From positions 760,689 to 824,688 of the forward strand of contig JANPWX010000076.1 in assembly GCA_024734555.1 (NCBI GenBank): 64,000 nucleotides of DNA. The letters run 5' to 3'. This stretch comes from Trochalopteron elliotii. Lineage: Eukaryota; Chordata; Aves; Passeriformes; Leiothrichidae. Below, piece by piece: positions 25,490 through 39,000 of this stretch. Position 1 is the stretch's first letter; every line of letters begins with the position of its first letter. Under the pieces are notes generated by a model. That model saw nothing but the letters and a program-made list of their open reading frames with translations, was not told the DNA's origin and did not search any database. The translations under genes were made by a program, and so were the position numbers.

Positions 25490-26442
25490 CTGGACAAAAG
25501 GAACAACAAATGGAAGGAGATATTTTAACAAAGGGTAAAAAGTGAGCAAGCTGCAAAACCATTCCTTCCTCCTACTAAAGTATAGAAATAATGCTGTCCC
25601 ACTGGATGAAATGAGATAAATAACTGTTACATTAACATTAATACACCATTAATAAAATGGCCATATCTCTTGCAGTGTGACCAGAAAGGTACAAAATAAA
25701 ACTTTTTTTTCAAAATTACCCTGACAAACTCTGAGATCACAAAATTGAAGACTAGATAATCACAGATTAGAAACTTCAGAAGTAATAGAAAGGGACATCA
25801 GATCAGCATAATGTTGCTTCTCCCAAAATCTGCATTAAAATAAAACTTAATTGGTTATAGGTAAACATGTGGTGTCCCAAAGTGTAAAATTCTGATATGA
25901 GCAACACAGGGCACATTATTTGCAGTCCTCAGAATGGGAGAAGACTGATGGCTGCTAGAGAAGCTGTAGTGGCATTAGACACTATGGCATTCAGTAACTG
26001 GAGATTTACTACTGAAAAGGGAAGTAATACTAAAATTAGTAATTTGAACTATTAATTTCTATTATTGTATATTAGATTGAATTTGAAGGTTAGCATGGAA
26101 AAAAATTTGGTAACTTTTTCATGAGGTGCTCAGAAGAGCACTTGTTTTCTAAGGTGGGAAGAATATTGAGATAGGGGGAGAATAGGATAAAAATCTTACT
26201 GAAAAAGTATACTTTTGAATAAATCAGGGAGTTTGATGCATGTCGAGTTCATGTCCCCTGTTATTAGGGTATATAGATAGGAGTAAAAAACCCCAAACCA
26301 CCAGACATCTAAATTTTCTAGATCAAGACTACGTGGCAGTATGCCATGTTGATACAGGAGGGAAATCAATGGTTATAAAGGCAATCAGTGTTCCACTTAA
26401 GGGAGCAAGGAGAGAAGCAAAAATGTTGAAATATGTTTGAAT

Positions 26443-26735
26443 TAGAATCATAGAATTGTTTGAGTTGGAAGGGCCCTTAAAGATGATCTAGTTCAAACCT
26501 CCCTGTCATGGGCAGAGATATCTGCCACTACACCAGGCTGCTCAAAGCCCCATTCAGACGGGCTTTGAACACTTCCAGGGATAGGACATCCACAATTTTT
26601 CTGGGCAACCTGTTCCAGTGCCTTACCTGCCTCACAGTAAGGAATTCTATCATAAAGCTGTTTTTACATTCATATAGAAAGAGGCTTAAAACTAACAGTA
26701 GTAACTCTGCTTTCAAGAAAAATAAGTGCACTAAT
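26443..26735 (-). mobile_element. CR1 LINE 3'-end fragment
   Basis: Opens on the + strand with TAGAATCATAGAATTGTTTG and AGTTGGAAGGGCCCTTAAAG, the reverse complement of the CR1 3' end. Degrades after about 26700. Intergenic. Confidence 0.92.
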
Positions 26736-27039
26736 TAATCCTTACAGTATGTGAGATCATATTGCTGACAGTTGTTTATTCTCTTGCATAACACCAAAAT
26801 TTAACATGCAACCTTGAATTCTTTCTCACCTATGTTTACAGGATTTGATAAGCACACACCAGTGAAGTGCTTTGTGGGTGTACAAGCAGCTCTTTTATAC
26901 TGACATGCAACTCACAGGTGACATTTACCCTGTTCAGCTTACTCAAAGCCAATGCATTCATGATGATTCATACTGACTTTTACTTTGGGTGGCAAAAAGT
27001 ATATGAAGAAGCAGGAGAGCAGTAGCAGATAAACAGCAA

Positions 27040-28815
27040 GAATCATGGGCATGGGGGTCTGAGTGATGTTTTCTCAATCCTGGCAGTGAGGGGGCAATGA
27101 CAGGACAAGTCAATACTTGTTGGCAGAACCTGTGTTGGTGATGAGGATTTGAGTTGTATGACCATGGGGCCCTGCTTCCAAATCACATTCTGCTCGACAG
27201 AGATGAGATCCACCTCACTAAGCAGGGCAAAGCTATTTTTACCAGCAGGATCACTGACCACATAAGCAGAGATTTAAACTAAGAATTGAGAGAGTAACCA
27301 GCAGCTTTGTGGGGAATTGATGGACACAGAAAAAACCAAAGGGCTTAATGTGATCTGGCAGGAACAGAACACAAAATCAAGAAGGTGGGGCTTAGGAGAG
27401 GTCACCTTCAGCTCTTGCATGTAAGGAAAGGAATGTCTACAAGACACCATAATGGAGAAAGCTCCCAGTCCCTTTCTAGATAGGAGCAGCCTTGTGTTTG
27501 CAAGCCCTGGTCCTAATGTGGGAGTTCAACCATTCAGATACTTGCTGAAGGGACAATACAGCAGGACATAAGCAATCCAGGTGGTTTCTGGAGTGCAGTG
27601 GCAACTTCTTTCAAGTCATAAAGGAGTCAACAAGCACCAATAATGAGCAATGCTTGGTTGGACCCATACCCATGAAGGGATTGTGGGGAATATTAAAGCT
27701 CAAGGCAACCTTGGCCACAGTGAGCACGAGATAGTGAAGCTCTGGATCCTGAGGGGAGGGTGAAGTATAAAAAAAGGCTCATCACCCTGGAGAGTGAATT
27801 TTGGCATCTTCAAAGATCTGCCTGGAAGAGCCCCATGGGATATAGCCCTGGAGGCAAGAGGGGCCCAAGGAAGCTGGTTAATATTTAAGGATCACTTCCT
27901 CCAAGCCCAAGAACAGTTCATCTGTGTGAATAGGAAGTTGGGCTAAAATGCCACGAGGCCTGTGTAGATGAACAAGGAACTCCTGGTCAAACTCTAACAC
28001 AAACAGGAAGCATACAAAGCGTGGAAGCAAGGATGGCTTACTTCAAAGAAATACAGAAATACTGTTCAAGCACACAGTGATGAAGTTAGGAAAGCTAAGA
28101 CATGACTGGAATTGGATCTAGCTAGGGATGTCAAAGACAACAAGAAGGGCTTCTGTATGTACATAGGCAACAAAAGGAAGCTAAGGAAAACGTAGGCCCA
28201 TTGCTAAATGAGACAGATGACACAGTGACACAGTATATGCCTCAGTCATCACTACCAAGACCAGCCTTCAGGAATTCAGGTTGCAAAAATAAGAGGGAAA
28301 GACTGGACCAAGGAAGATGTGGGAGAGTATCAAGCCAGGGAATACATTAGCAAGCTGGGCATATGCATGCTAAGTCTACGGACCCTGACAGTATGCACCA
28401 TTGGTACTGAGGGCGCTGATGTCATGGTGAGATCACTCTCAATTATCTTTCATGGATCATGGTGTCTGGGACTGGTGCTTGAGGCTGGATGGAAGCAAAT
28501 GCCACCTCCATCTTCAAGAAGGGCAGGAAGGAGGAAGGCAGGAAGAACCACAGGCCAGTCAGCCTCATCCTGATCCCTGGGAAAGTAATGAAGCAGCTAA
28601 TCCCGGTAACTATTTCGAGGCCTTCACTGTCTTCCAGTGACAAGAAAATCACTAAGTTGTCAGTATGGCTTTACCAAGGGGAAATCAGGCTTGACTAGAC
28701 TGTCAACCTTCTACAATAAACTGATTGCCCTGGTAGATGACTGGAGCAACGACCACTGTGTATCTGGATTTCACCATTGCCCTTGGCAACGCCTCCCATA
28801 ACTTCTTCACAAAGG
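27040..28815 (+). mobile_element. CR1 LINE internal fragment (ORF1 end plus ORF2 part)
   Basis: The first part encodes a block RDEIHLTKQGKAIF at 27199-27240 that fits the C-terminal Asp-x-x-His block of the SGNH esterase in CR1 ORF1. It is followed by a stop. The later part matches the linker and reverse transcriptase region of CR1 ORF2 (for example KDNKKGF near 28133 and the FTKG-type motif near 28672), broken by stops and frameshifts. The copy ends at about 28815, where the ZNF451 CpG island begins. It lacks its 3' end and is non-functional. Confidence 0.8.
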
Positions 28816-28819
28816 ACCC

Positions 28820-29660
28820 TTGCTGATGCCTGGGCTGGATAAAGCACTGTGTGAGCACCGGCCGGCTGAGGACGCACAGCGCGGCTGAGACAGCGGCAGC
28901 GGGATCGCGGCCCGGCGATTTTGCCGCCTTCCCTGCCCTCGGCTGCCAGCCCCAATAGCTGCCCTTCCTCCTCTTCCCTTCCTCCTCCTCCCCCGGAAGC
29001 GGCGTGCGGGTTTTCCCCCTCCGAGCCGGAACTCGATGCAGCCCAAGTGAAGGCGGACGAGGNNNNNNNNNNNNNNNNNNNNNNNNNNNNNNNNNNNNNN
29101 NNNNNNNNNNNNNNNNNNNNNNNNNNNNNNNNNNNNNNNNNNNNNNNNNNNNNNNNNNNNNNNNNNNNNNNNNNNNNNNNNNNNNNNNNNNNNNNNNNNN
29201 NNNNNNNNNNNNNNNNNNNNNNNNNNNNNNNNNNNNNNNNNNNNNNNNNNNNNNNNNNNNNNNNNNNNNNNNNNNNNNNNNNNNNNNNNNNNNNNNNNNN
29301 NNNNNNNNNNNNNNNNNNNNNNNNNNNNNNNNNNNNNNNNNNNNNNNNNNNNNNNNNNNNNNNNNNNNNNNNNNNNNNNNNNNNNNNNNNNNNNNNNNNN
29401 NGCCGGCGTGGGGAGCCCGCAGAGCCGTGTGCCGTGGGGCCGGGCGCTCCGGGATCGTGAGTCAGCACCGCAGCCCCCGCCGTTGTTTTGGAGCGGGAAG
29501 CTCAGCCCTCTGCCACGGTCCTAGAGCGGCCCGAAGCAGCCGCAGCTGCTGAAAACGCCTGAGCTCGCCCGCAGCTGTTAGGGGCCGGCCGTGGCTCGTC
29601 GGTGGCTGAGCGCTGCTAGGCTGGAACTCGGGTCTCGGTTCTTGCTGGGGGTTCAGGCTC
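28820..29660 (+). promoter_or_regulatory. ZNF451: CpG island, ZNF451 promoter and first exon (contains gap)
   Basis: GC- and CpG-rich sequence on both sides of the N run, starting right after the CR1 fragment and fading by about 29660. A strong donor GTGAGT at 29457 closes a probable first exon whose 5' part lies in the gap. The 55 known exon bases stay open in the frame that enters exon 2, so a start codon inside the gap cannot be excluded. Confidence 0.8.
29063..29401. other. assembly gap (339 N)
   Basis: An unbroken run of N inside the ZNF451 CpG island. GC-rich promoters are often lost in short-read assemblies. It hides the transcription start and possibly an upstream start codon. Confidence 1.
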
Positions 29661-29947
29661 AGGCATGTCCTTGAGCTGCTACACTGCAGCTATGGCTGCT
29701 GGAGGAGTGTACGTATTGGCATGCTTTGTAGATAAAAACAGGTTTTACATACTTGGAAAAATACTTCAGCGTGATTCGAGTCAAAGTCATCACGTGTTCT
29801 GGTGTCACTGATAATTGAGAGTGAATGATAGAGACTTGTTGAATAGATAGACTACAAAGCCAAAGAAGGGCTACAATGAAAATTCTGTATAGTTAAACGA
29901 AACTTACAAAGTCAAATTATATAGTATGTTTTGTTTCTGTTTAGATA

Positions 29948-30028
29948 ATGGAGAATCATAGCCCTGAGAGCCTTCAGAAGAGTGAATCACCAGCCTCTGA
30001 AAGTGAAGACGAGATTGAGTTCATTGGA
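29948..30028 (+). CDS. ZNF451: ZNF451 exon 2 (residues 1-27, SIM1)
   Basis: Acceptor TTTCTGTTTAG at 29944, donor GTAAGT at 30029. Encodes a Ser/Glu-rich leader and EDEIEFIG, the first SUMO-interacting motif with its acidic flank. Three bases (ATA) precede the ATG in the exon. Confidence 0.88.
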
Positions 30029-33000
30029 GTAAGTACATCTTGTACTGGAAATTCACTACTTGTTGTAAAAAATACACTTTCACTGTCAATAAACAGGAGA
30101 GGGGTCTTCATTGACTGGTGATGATGATTATATTTTGATGTAAAGCATTACTCTTGAATATAACTTAATTTGTGAATATTTTTGGCAGATAACAACCCAA
30201 TCTTAAGGGTTTATGTGCTCTTTCTTGGAACGCTGTAAGATGGTGTCAGTTGGTCCTGTAGAGAAAATGTCTTGAGTATCCAAGCAGGTGAGGGGGTATT
30301 ACAGTGATCAGTGAGGTATATGAGAAGGGACTGTAGATAACTTTCCTGGTAATTGTATTGTGTAGCATTTTGCTTTATGAATAGTCCCTCTAAAATTAAT
30401 GGAATAAATCGCTCCTCATTCTGCAAATCAGTGTTGAAATCACTGTACTCAATTTAGAAGAGGTAGGAAATAATGAGTTAGAGGCCTTAAACAATCTTTT
30501 CAAATTGTGATGCGCTCTCTGTTGTACAACACCTAATCTAATGCTGACATGATTTATGTGAATGCAACTTTAAAACACTTGTATCTGTTGGATATCCAAG
30601 AGAAGCAGAATGTTTTTCTGGCTGCCTGTGTTCTGGCCTCAGTCTGTCATCAGTGAAGTGGTGCTGGATGACAGGATTACACAGAATCATAGAATTGTTT
30701 AGGTTGGAAAAGACCATTGAGTTCAGCCATTAACCCAGCACTAAACCATGTCCCTAGGAGCCACATCTGCACATCTAAAGATGTTTTTCTTGAAGGAACA
30801 AGTCATGTTAACATGGTCGGGTGATTCAAAGATGCCAGTATTTTTAGTGGCTGTTTTTTTGTAGATCTGTGTCATTTTTGAACAATATGCTGAATAACTA
30901 TTAGATTCCCTCCCTCCCCATTTTGTATGGTGTTTGATTAAAGCCAAAGTTCAACGTAGACTTTTTCTGCAGGGGTATTTAGGTGCTCTAGTATGAAGGA
31001 TGAGTGGATTTTTGCAAAAATTATGAGTAGTTGGTTATCTCTGAGATGTCTTAATATTTTGGTTGATTTGGGCAAAATTGATTAATGAGTTCAGAGTTCA
31101 TTATATACACACAAGTATTCATGTGCATCTGCAGAGAAGGACTTGGGATTGTTGGTGGATGAGCTGTCAATGTGTGCTTGCAGCCCAGAAATTCCAGTGT
31201 GTCCTAGGCTGCACCAAAAGCAGCATGGCCAGCAGGGCAAGGGAGGGGATCCTGCCTCTCTGCTCTGGTGAGAACCCACTTGCAGTGCTGCATCCAGCTC
31301 TGGGGTCTTCAGCACAGGAAGGACATGGATCTGTTGGATTGAGTCCAGAGGAGGGTCATCCAAGATGATTAGAGGGATGGAGCAACTCTCCTGTAAGGAA
31401 GGACTAAGAGAACTGGGATTGTTCAGCCTGGAAAAGAGAAGGCTTCAGGGTGACCTAATTGCAGCCTTCCAGCACCTGGAGGGAGCCTACAGAAAAGATG
31501 GAGAGGGGCTTTTAACAAGAGCATATAATGAGAGGACAAGGAGGAATGGCTTCAGACTAGGAGTATGTTTAGATTAGATATTAGGAAGATATTAGATATT
31601 ACGAAGAAATTAATTTCTGTGAGGGTGGTGAGGCACTGGAACAGGTTGTCCAGGTAAGTTATGGATGCCCCCTGTTCCTGAGAGTGTTCAAGGCCAGGCT
31701 GGAGGGAGCTCTGAGCAGCCTGGTCTAGTGGAAGATGTCCCTGCCCATGGAAGGGGGGTTGGGACAAGATGATCTTTCCAACTCAGACCATTCTATGATT
31801 CTGTGATGATGACTGAATAAGCTTCATTTTCTTCAAACTAGCCAATGAGCACGGAAGCTAATATAGCTTGGAATGTGTAAGGATTGAAGGGCTGCTGGAG
31901 CTGCAAGAGCAGTAACTGAAAGAGAAAATCAAGGCTTCTGGCGACCTTTTTTTTGTTTCCTTGGCTTTGCCTGTGGATAATAGGGATCCTTTGTGGTTCC
32001 AGTAACTATTGTTTCCAAGAGAGGCTGCTTTGTATAAGAAGATGACTGCTAAAATTTTGTGCAGGATCTATATCCTGAAGTGAAGAGCTTACTATTGCAA
32101 TTGATGAATATGAGGGGAAAGGTGTGTGACCCTGGCCATCACCTAATATCATCAGTATGTCTTGAGATCTCATTTGCTCCTCTGAGTGAAGGTGACTTTG
32201 GACTTTGCAAAAGGATTTCTAGACTACTTGGCTAGCTTTAGATCACCATTTCCATATAATAATGTGTATGACTGGAAGCTTACACTCTTTGTAAATGTTA
32301 TGGATGGATGCCTCCTGATTATGTGCATGTCCTAAAGACCCAGTGCACTAGATAGTACTCTATAAATTGAATTAGAGAAGTTGCTGGGGTATCCCACCCT
32401 GTGCTCATTTTGATAGAAAACAAGTAGCTGTAGGCCATGTGATCTGTGTTTTTTCTTCCTTTTTCTCTTTTTTTTTTTTTTTCCTTCTTGACAGCTGGAT
32501 GTGGGTTTGGTGTGGGTTTTTCTACTTTGATCAGTTTCTCTTTGTGGTGTTGGGTTGATTTTTTTCTACTTTTTTCACTTGTACTAGAGTGTTTGAAATC
32601 ATACTGTAGGACTACGCTTTTGCTGCATCAAAGAAGGACTTTTTGTCAATCTGCTGCTGCTGGAGATTTTCAGCTTTCATAGTCCAATTCACCCTCATTC
32701 AAGAAACTTAAAACTATTCTTCCATGATTTTCCACCTTTTAATTCTTCATTAAAACATATTTTGTCCATTTAAAACCATTACATTTTAAGCTTTGCATAC
32801 CACCAGAGAAAAATGATTTAATCTACAGTGCAAGCTGTTACACCTGCGTTCTTAACATTGGATGGTCTTGCCCTCATTTTGCTTACTTGGGAAGGATAAG
32901 ACAAGAGTGAAGAAATTCACAATTGTAATACCTTGTGAACAAATAAATAATTCAAGTTGCCACAGTTAGTACCAAAAAGCATTGGACTTAGAGGAGAGTT

Positions 33001-36000
33001 AGTTAATATACCAGATCAAGTAATGCACGAAAGCATGGTCGTTACCAATTAAAAATTTTGCTTGCTTTCCCTCTGTCATGTTAACTATTAGATCTTCAGA
33101 AGTGTTTGTCTCTCTGGCTTTTAGTTGCATCACAGCAGGAACTGAATAGAATGGTAGCAACTGTTTTATTTCTGCACCCATCCCAAGTCAGCCAGGGACT
33201 TGAATTTTTTGTATTTGCTAGGTTATAACGTTAAAACTTGTTAAGTGCAATGTTGGTTCACAATGTTGGTCAGTTCTTAGGAGTCTTAAAAGTTGTAGGT
33301 CTGCTGGGACAAAGATTTAGAGTACAAATTGTACAACTTGTGTAAATCTTCTAAATTTTATTTTAATGTAAACTTGTTCTGTGATAATAAGTATGTTTAC
33401 ATGTGTATACACAATTATGCTTACATAATTATCTGTCAAAGATAAGTTTGTGGTCACATACATGAAAGATCCATGTATTCTGTATGCTAGTGTGTGTATA
33501 ATTATGCAGAAGTTTAATTGTGCTGTTTAAGTAAACTGGGCATTTGGTCTGAGGGCACATAAAGCTAAAACAACAAACAAAACACCCTGCATGGTGTGTC
33601 AGTGGACAAGGAGTCTGTTAGCTAGGCCAGATCACCTGAAGATTGAGTGAAATGAGGAAGGGCATGAAAGAGAGACCACAGTTTAGGGCTTTTGGAGAAA
33701 ACTTTGGGATAAAAATGAGCTTCACAGAACTCCTTGAGAAGAAACTGTCCTTGGAGATGAATATGAGGCTTTGTCTTTACCAGTCACCAGTTAAACAAAT
33801 ATGATTGTATTAACAGTTAAACTGGGTATTTTGCATAGCATAGTGAAATTAGAGTCCTGGTGATGCTTTCAGGCAAAGCTGTGAATAACAGCAGAGATGC
33901 CACAGCTGCCTGGAGAGTTAAAAACCTAGAAATTCTTCTATTCATAGAAGTAGCTGTGATTTTTGTTTGTTGCTCAGTGGTGTGGCTGTTGGTTTGTGAG
34001 AAGAATGACATTTGAAGATTGTTTAGGGAAGTAATTTAGAAATGGGTCGTGCTGGGGGTTTGGTGGGTTTTTTAGATTGGGTGTTTGTTTTTTTTGTTTT
34101 TCACTGGATTGTTGTTTTGGGGGCTTTGGGATTCGTTTGTGTTTTTGTTTGTTTGTTTTTGTTTTTTTCTTTGAATGTGAAGAGTCTGCTGCTAAGATGT
34201 AAAGAGTGAGCATATCTTAATGCTAGTACATCTGAATACTTTTATGTCTTTCTGGGTGCCAGGTATGCCAGTGTAGTCAGCTAGGGAGGCCCCAGCTTTC
34301 ATCTGTTCATGGAGAGCTTGTCCATGTTGGTTTTTTGAAATTGCACTCTTTGTGTGCCAAGATTTACTCCCCCACTCATCTGGTGGGGAGTTACAGTAGG
34401 TGGGATGAAGCTCTCTGATCTCAGCTTTTTAACTCTCCTGTAGTGATGGAATCCTCAGGGTTGGCACCTTCTTTGCATTCCCATTTAGTTGAACCATCTG
34501 GAAAATAAAGTAATTAAAACTCTCATAACTTTCAGTGTGGGGCTTGTCTTGTAAACAGTACACAAAAATTGCATAGAAAAAGGCACAGATTTTGGAAGGA
34601 AAAAGAACATGTCATGTGTGGAGAAAACATTAAACAAGTGTAATAATTAAATTTATTGTTTCGATTACTTGAACTTCTAGGCTTGAAAGCAAGTTACTCT
34701 GCATTTCAGCTGTCAATTTTGTAAGTTTTGATTAGTTGTTGAGCCCTGAGAGTAAGTAAACACAAATAAGAAAAAATCTCTGCCCTTGAAGAAGCTGTTA
34801 GGATCAGAGCTGAACATTTCAAAACACATTTGATCTGATTGGACAGTCAGGTGGTCAGAGTGTGTCTTTGAACTCTTACTTGCTAACACCTGTTTAATAA
34901 GGGTTTAATGTCTTAAAAGTGTTGCAAAGCCTGTCAGTTTCTACAGAAGCAAATCTGCAGTGGATTTAATATTTCATTTAGAAAACCACGTTATCTTTAT
35001 TTAATCATAAAATGTTTCTCTTTGGGGGTAATTGGAGGCTGACAGCTGGATTCATGGAAGCTTTTGTCATCTGATCAAGATTTCATCCCTCTTCTTCCCA
35101 GTGAGACAGAGGACTGTTCATGCCTGGCCAGCTGAACAGCTTTACTGCCTTGAAAGGTGGAAGAATGAAAGGAATGAGATGCATTAAGAGCAGCAGAGAG
35201 GATTCCATGCTGCTTTTCTCTCTGCTGCTCATCATGAGGCAGTAGGCCTTCCTAGCCTGCCCTACATAGTTGATTGTTAATATCTTAAAGAAACTGCCAC
35301 TAGAAGACAGAGATGGTATATTTTATCTCTAAGGAAGACAATTTAATGCTTTTGTGTGTGCATTTTTTACACTTTTTTCCAGGAAGGACCTTTAAGGCCT
35401 GTCCTTGAATGCATTGATCTTGTTAGCAGTGGGGATGAAGAACCTAACAGCAGTTCTAATTTTCATGTGAGTATTTTGTGATGTATTTTAGGACATCTTG
35501 GTTGAACAAAATTATTGGTCTTCTGTATTTTTTCCTATCAGTTACTCTTCACAAAACCTTGTTAGGTGTATTTTTAACAAGTACTAAATAACAAGTATCA
35601 AAATATTTTTATTTTTCTTTTTATATGTTGACTGAAAAGCAAGAAGACCACCACTTCACTTTTTCCAGAGCCATTTTTTCTGCCTTGAAATCACTTGGTA
35701 ATTTTGTCTTTCAGTCATCTTAACAAGTGCGTGGAAATAAAATGAAACTTCATATGCAGCCTCGGAAATCAGGGTGTCCAGTTTCTAGCCTGAAGACATA
35801 TCTGGTCTACTACCAGGTCTTTTCTTTCCAAAATAACCTTTTAGGAACAATTTATGGGTTGAATGACCTGGTTCCAGCAACAGTCTGTTTTTAGCCTAAT
35901 CCTTCATAATCCATTCTAAGAATGTACAAGTCAGAAGCAGGCTCTTAAGTTTATCTATCCCCCAAACTTACTCTGCCTGTTCTGCAAGGCCTTTGAAAGG

Positions 36001-39000
36001 GGCATTGGTAGATCCTACTAGAGCTGGTTTTGGCAGCAGTGACTATCTTTTGACTTTTGTTTTTCTGTGTTGCAGCAGAGGATGTTTGTAATAAACCTGA
36101 TTCTTAAGGAAAGGTGATCTTCTGTACATGCACAGGCTGATATTACAGGGATCATTACTAGAGCTGACTGTGTAAGAGGAAACTACAGTATATGGCCTAT
36201 CCCTTAGGCTAGAAAAAGCTCATGATCTGCCTTTTTGAGGATAGTGGGCAGTGTTAGAGCAAGAATGATAGCAATTCTCAGGTTTTTTAGATGGGCTGCA
36301 TGTTGGCTTTGAAGTCAGGAGAGATTTTGTTTACTTAGAACAACTTACTTGGCGTTTCATTTGTTGGAGACTTCTAGGACACTCAGCACAATCATGCATG
36401 TTCCTCTACTGCATGGTGAGGCTAATGTTTATGTTGAATTGTCTTGAACATGTGGAAGGGAGAGTTGGTTTTTTGTTTGTTTTTTAGCAGAAGTTACAGA
36501 TGCTGGTAAAAAGGATGAGAAAGCTACAAGGTAGCTCATGGAACTTAGGATAAGAGTATCTTTACTGAATTATGTCATGACGCTTGGGCATCACTTTTCA
36601 CTCTATTAGTGTCTGTTACATAACAATCACCTAAAAAGCCTAACTTTCCAATTGTAGAGAAATATTAAGAGAAAGGATCACATTGACTATCAGAAAGAAC
36701 GAGTTGCATCAACCCTAGATCGCCTGGCACGCCATGTTGAAGTAGAGAAACAGCAAAAAGAGGAGAAAAACAAAGCCTTTAAGGTATTGGATGTGTTTTA
36801 TTTTGGAAGAATTGCATAATAAGGCCTTGTAGTCACAAGTGTCTTTGTTTTCACTGCTAAGTACATAAAAAAATTGGTGAGTCATACCATGAATTAGCAC
36901 CTAGACTTCTGCTTCTCATGTATCATGTGAAACACAGCATGGACTTTGAATTTTCAGTGGCTTTTAACTGATCAATTTTCTAGTCTTACTGCAGTTCCTA
37001 AAGGGGGGAAAAATGAATGAAAACTAATGGCAAAACCCCGTTCTCTTGTTTGTATATATAGCAGAGGAACCTTAGTATGAACTATTCTGATATTCTAATT
37101 TTTTAATTAATTGAAAAATAACAGTTACCACAAACCACCATGCAGCAAGCCTTGCTATTTACCTGCTGTTGTCTGAAATTTTTGGGAGGCTGTTTCCCAC
37201 ATTAAAGCTGTATCAGGTGGTATTTCATAATGGGATAAAATTTTCTGCATTTAAGGCATAATTTTAAAGTTGAGTCCTATTAGTTGCACATTGCAGCCAT
37301 TTCAAAAGAATGTACTTTTTACTTTTATTACAAACTGGGAGATAGAGTCAGTGGGGTTAATGGTAGGACTGCTCTCAGTGGGAGCTGGACATCCTGAAGG
37401 AATGGGATTACAAGAACTTCATGGAATTGAACAGGGACAAATGTAAATCCAGAGTTGGCAAAATATGCTGACTTCCCAGCCTAAATTTCTCAACGCTGTT
37501 AATGGCTTTTAAATTCACATAATTCTAGTGTCGTTACAGTTTGTTTCAGTCTGTGGTAGACAATGCAACTGTAGTACAATGGAGTAAAAGGCTATATTAG
37601 ATATAGTCCAAAGTAGCCTTGAAGTCTGGAGGCCTACATCCCCCTTCTGTCTCTTCCACTTTGAATTTGGCCATCTGTTTGTCTCCACATGCAGTTTTTC
37701 AACTGTAAAGTGGAGTCAGAGATAACTGTGTAGCTTTTAAAGCAGCTTGAGAATGAAGGCTACAAGACCTTTTTGTTAAAGATGAGTATTTTCCTCCTGC
37801 TTGGCTCTTCACCAGGTAATGCAAACTGCAGACTTAAATTTAGTCTTAAATCTAATAGAAGTGAAAATGCAGGTTTTTTTTATTTTTCTATTACATTCCA
37901 TTTTTATTGTATTACATAGAAGTCAGTTGAGTTGCAAGACTTTTTTCCCCTCACTTAGGTTTTTGTGGGTGTATTTTTTAGGAACCCCTATGTAAGTTTG
38001 GAGATACATACATAATCTTTTTTCTTTTTATTTTTTTAAATTTGATCAAAACATTTTCTGGTATGTTTTTTCCCTTAGGAGAAAGTTGATTCCCAGTATG
38101 CTCATGGGTTGCAAGAATTAGAATTTATTCGGGAGCACAGTGATACAGAAGCTGCAAGGTTATGTGTGGACCAGTGGTTAAAAATGCCAGGCAAGTTTGA
38201 GTGATGGTTTCTAAGTACTGCATGACAGAGTAGAACATGTGAAGATTGTGTTGAGCTTGCAGGTGCCTTGTGCATAACCAAATCCTACCATATTTTGCTA
38301 GAGCATATAATTAGAAAGTTCCTGAAGGTTTATTTCCATGAAAGCTATTCTTGTAATGCTTTTGCTGCTTAGAAAATGAAAGATACGAAGTCTAAAAACC
38401 AGTAAAGCAATGTTAATTATTTTTATAAGCAAAGTTGCTAAGAATAAAAAATAGAACTGTTGAACTGTGGCTTAGGAAAGTGTAAATGTAACTTCACAAT
38501 GTTTAATGAATTTAAAATACTGCCCGGAGGACCTGGAGGAAGGCTGTCAAACTGTTTGAAAAGTTACTCTACTGGGAATTGAAGAAACAGTGAAAGAGCA
38601 GACTTACTGTAGTAGGATTGAAGGACCGTGAGTGGATTGTTAGTTTGCTTGTAAGAATCACTGCAGTTTGATTCTGGAATGTTTTAGGGCTTGTGTGTTA
38701 TTTATTTTCTTAAGCCTCTGTAATTCAGCTTCTGGTTAAGTACTTTGTTTTGGAACACAGGTCTGAAACCAGGCTCTGTTAACGGTGGAAGAAGGGGTGG
38801 TTATGAGAGGAGAGGTCAAACTCAAGTCAACAGCAGTCCCAAATGTTGTCCTGTGATGCATTGCAACAGACAGTTTGATAACGTACATCTTCTTCTAGGT
38901 CACCTTCAAAGGTAAGGAAATACATTGCAAGAGTCCAGTGCAAAAAATAATAATGAAAGAATATGTTCTAAATTAGGACAGCAGCATCAAATCTGCTTTA

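Noticed and set aside
23100..28815. A KIAA1586 homologue between BEND6 and ZNF451, as on human chromosome 6
   Set aside because: No matching frame is present; KIAA1586 is known as a primate-restricted gene, so absence is expected.
28695..29552. Long open frames on both strands across the ZNF451 promoter
   Set aside because: Their length comes from the 339 N, which cannot contain stops.
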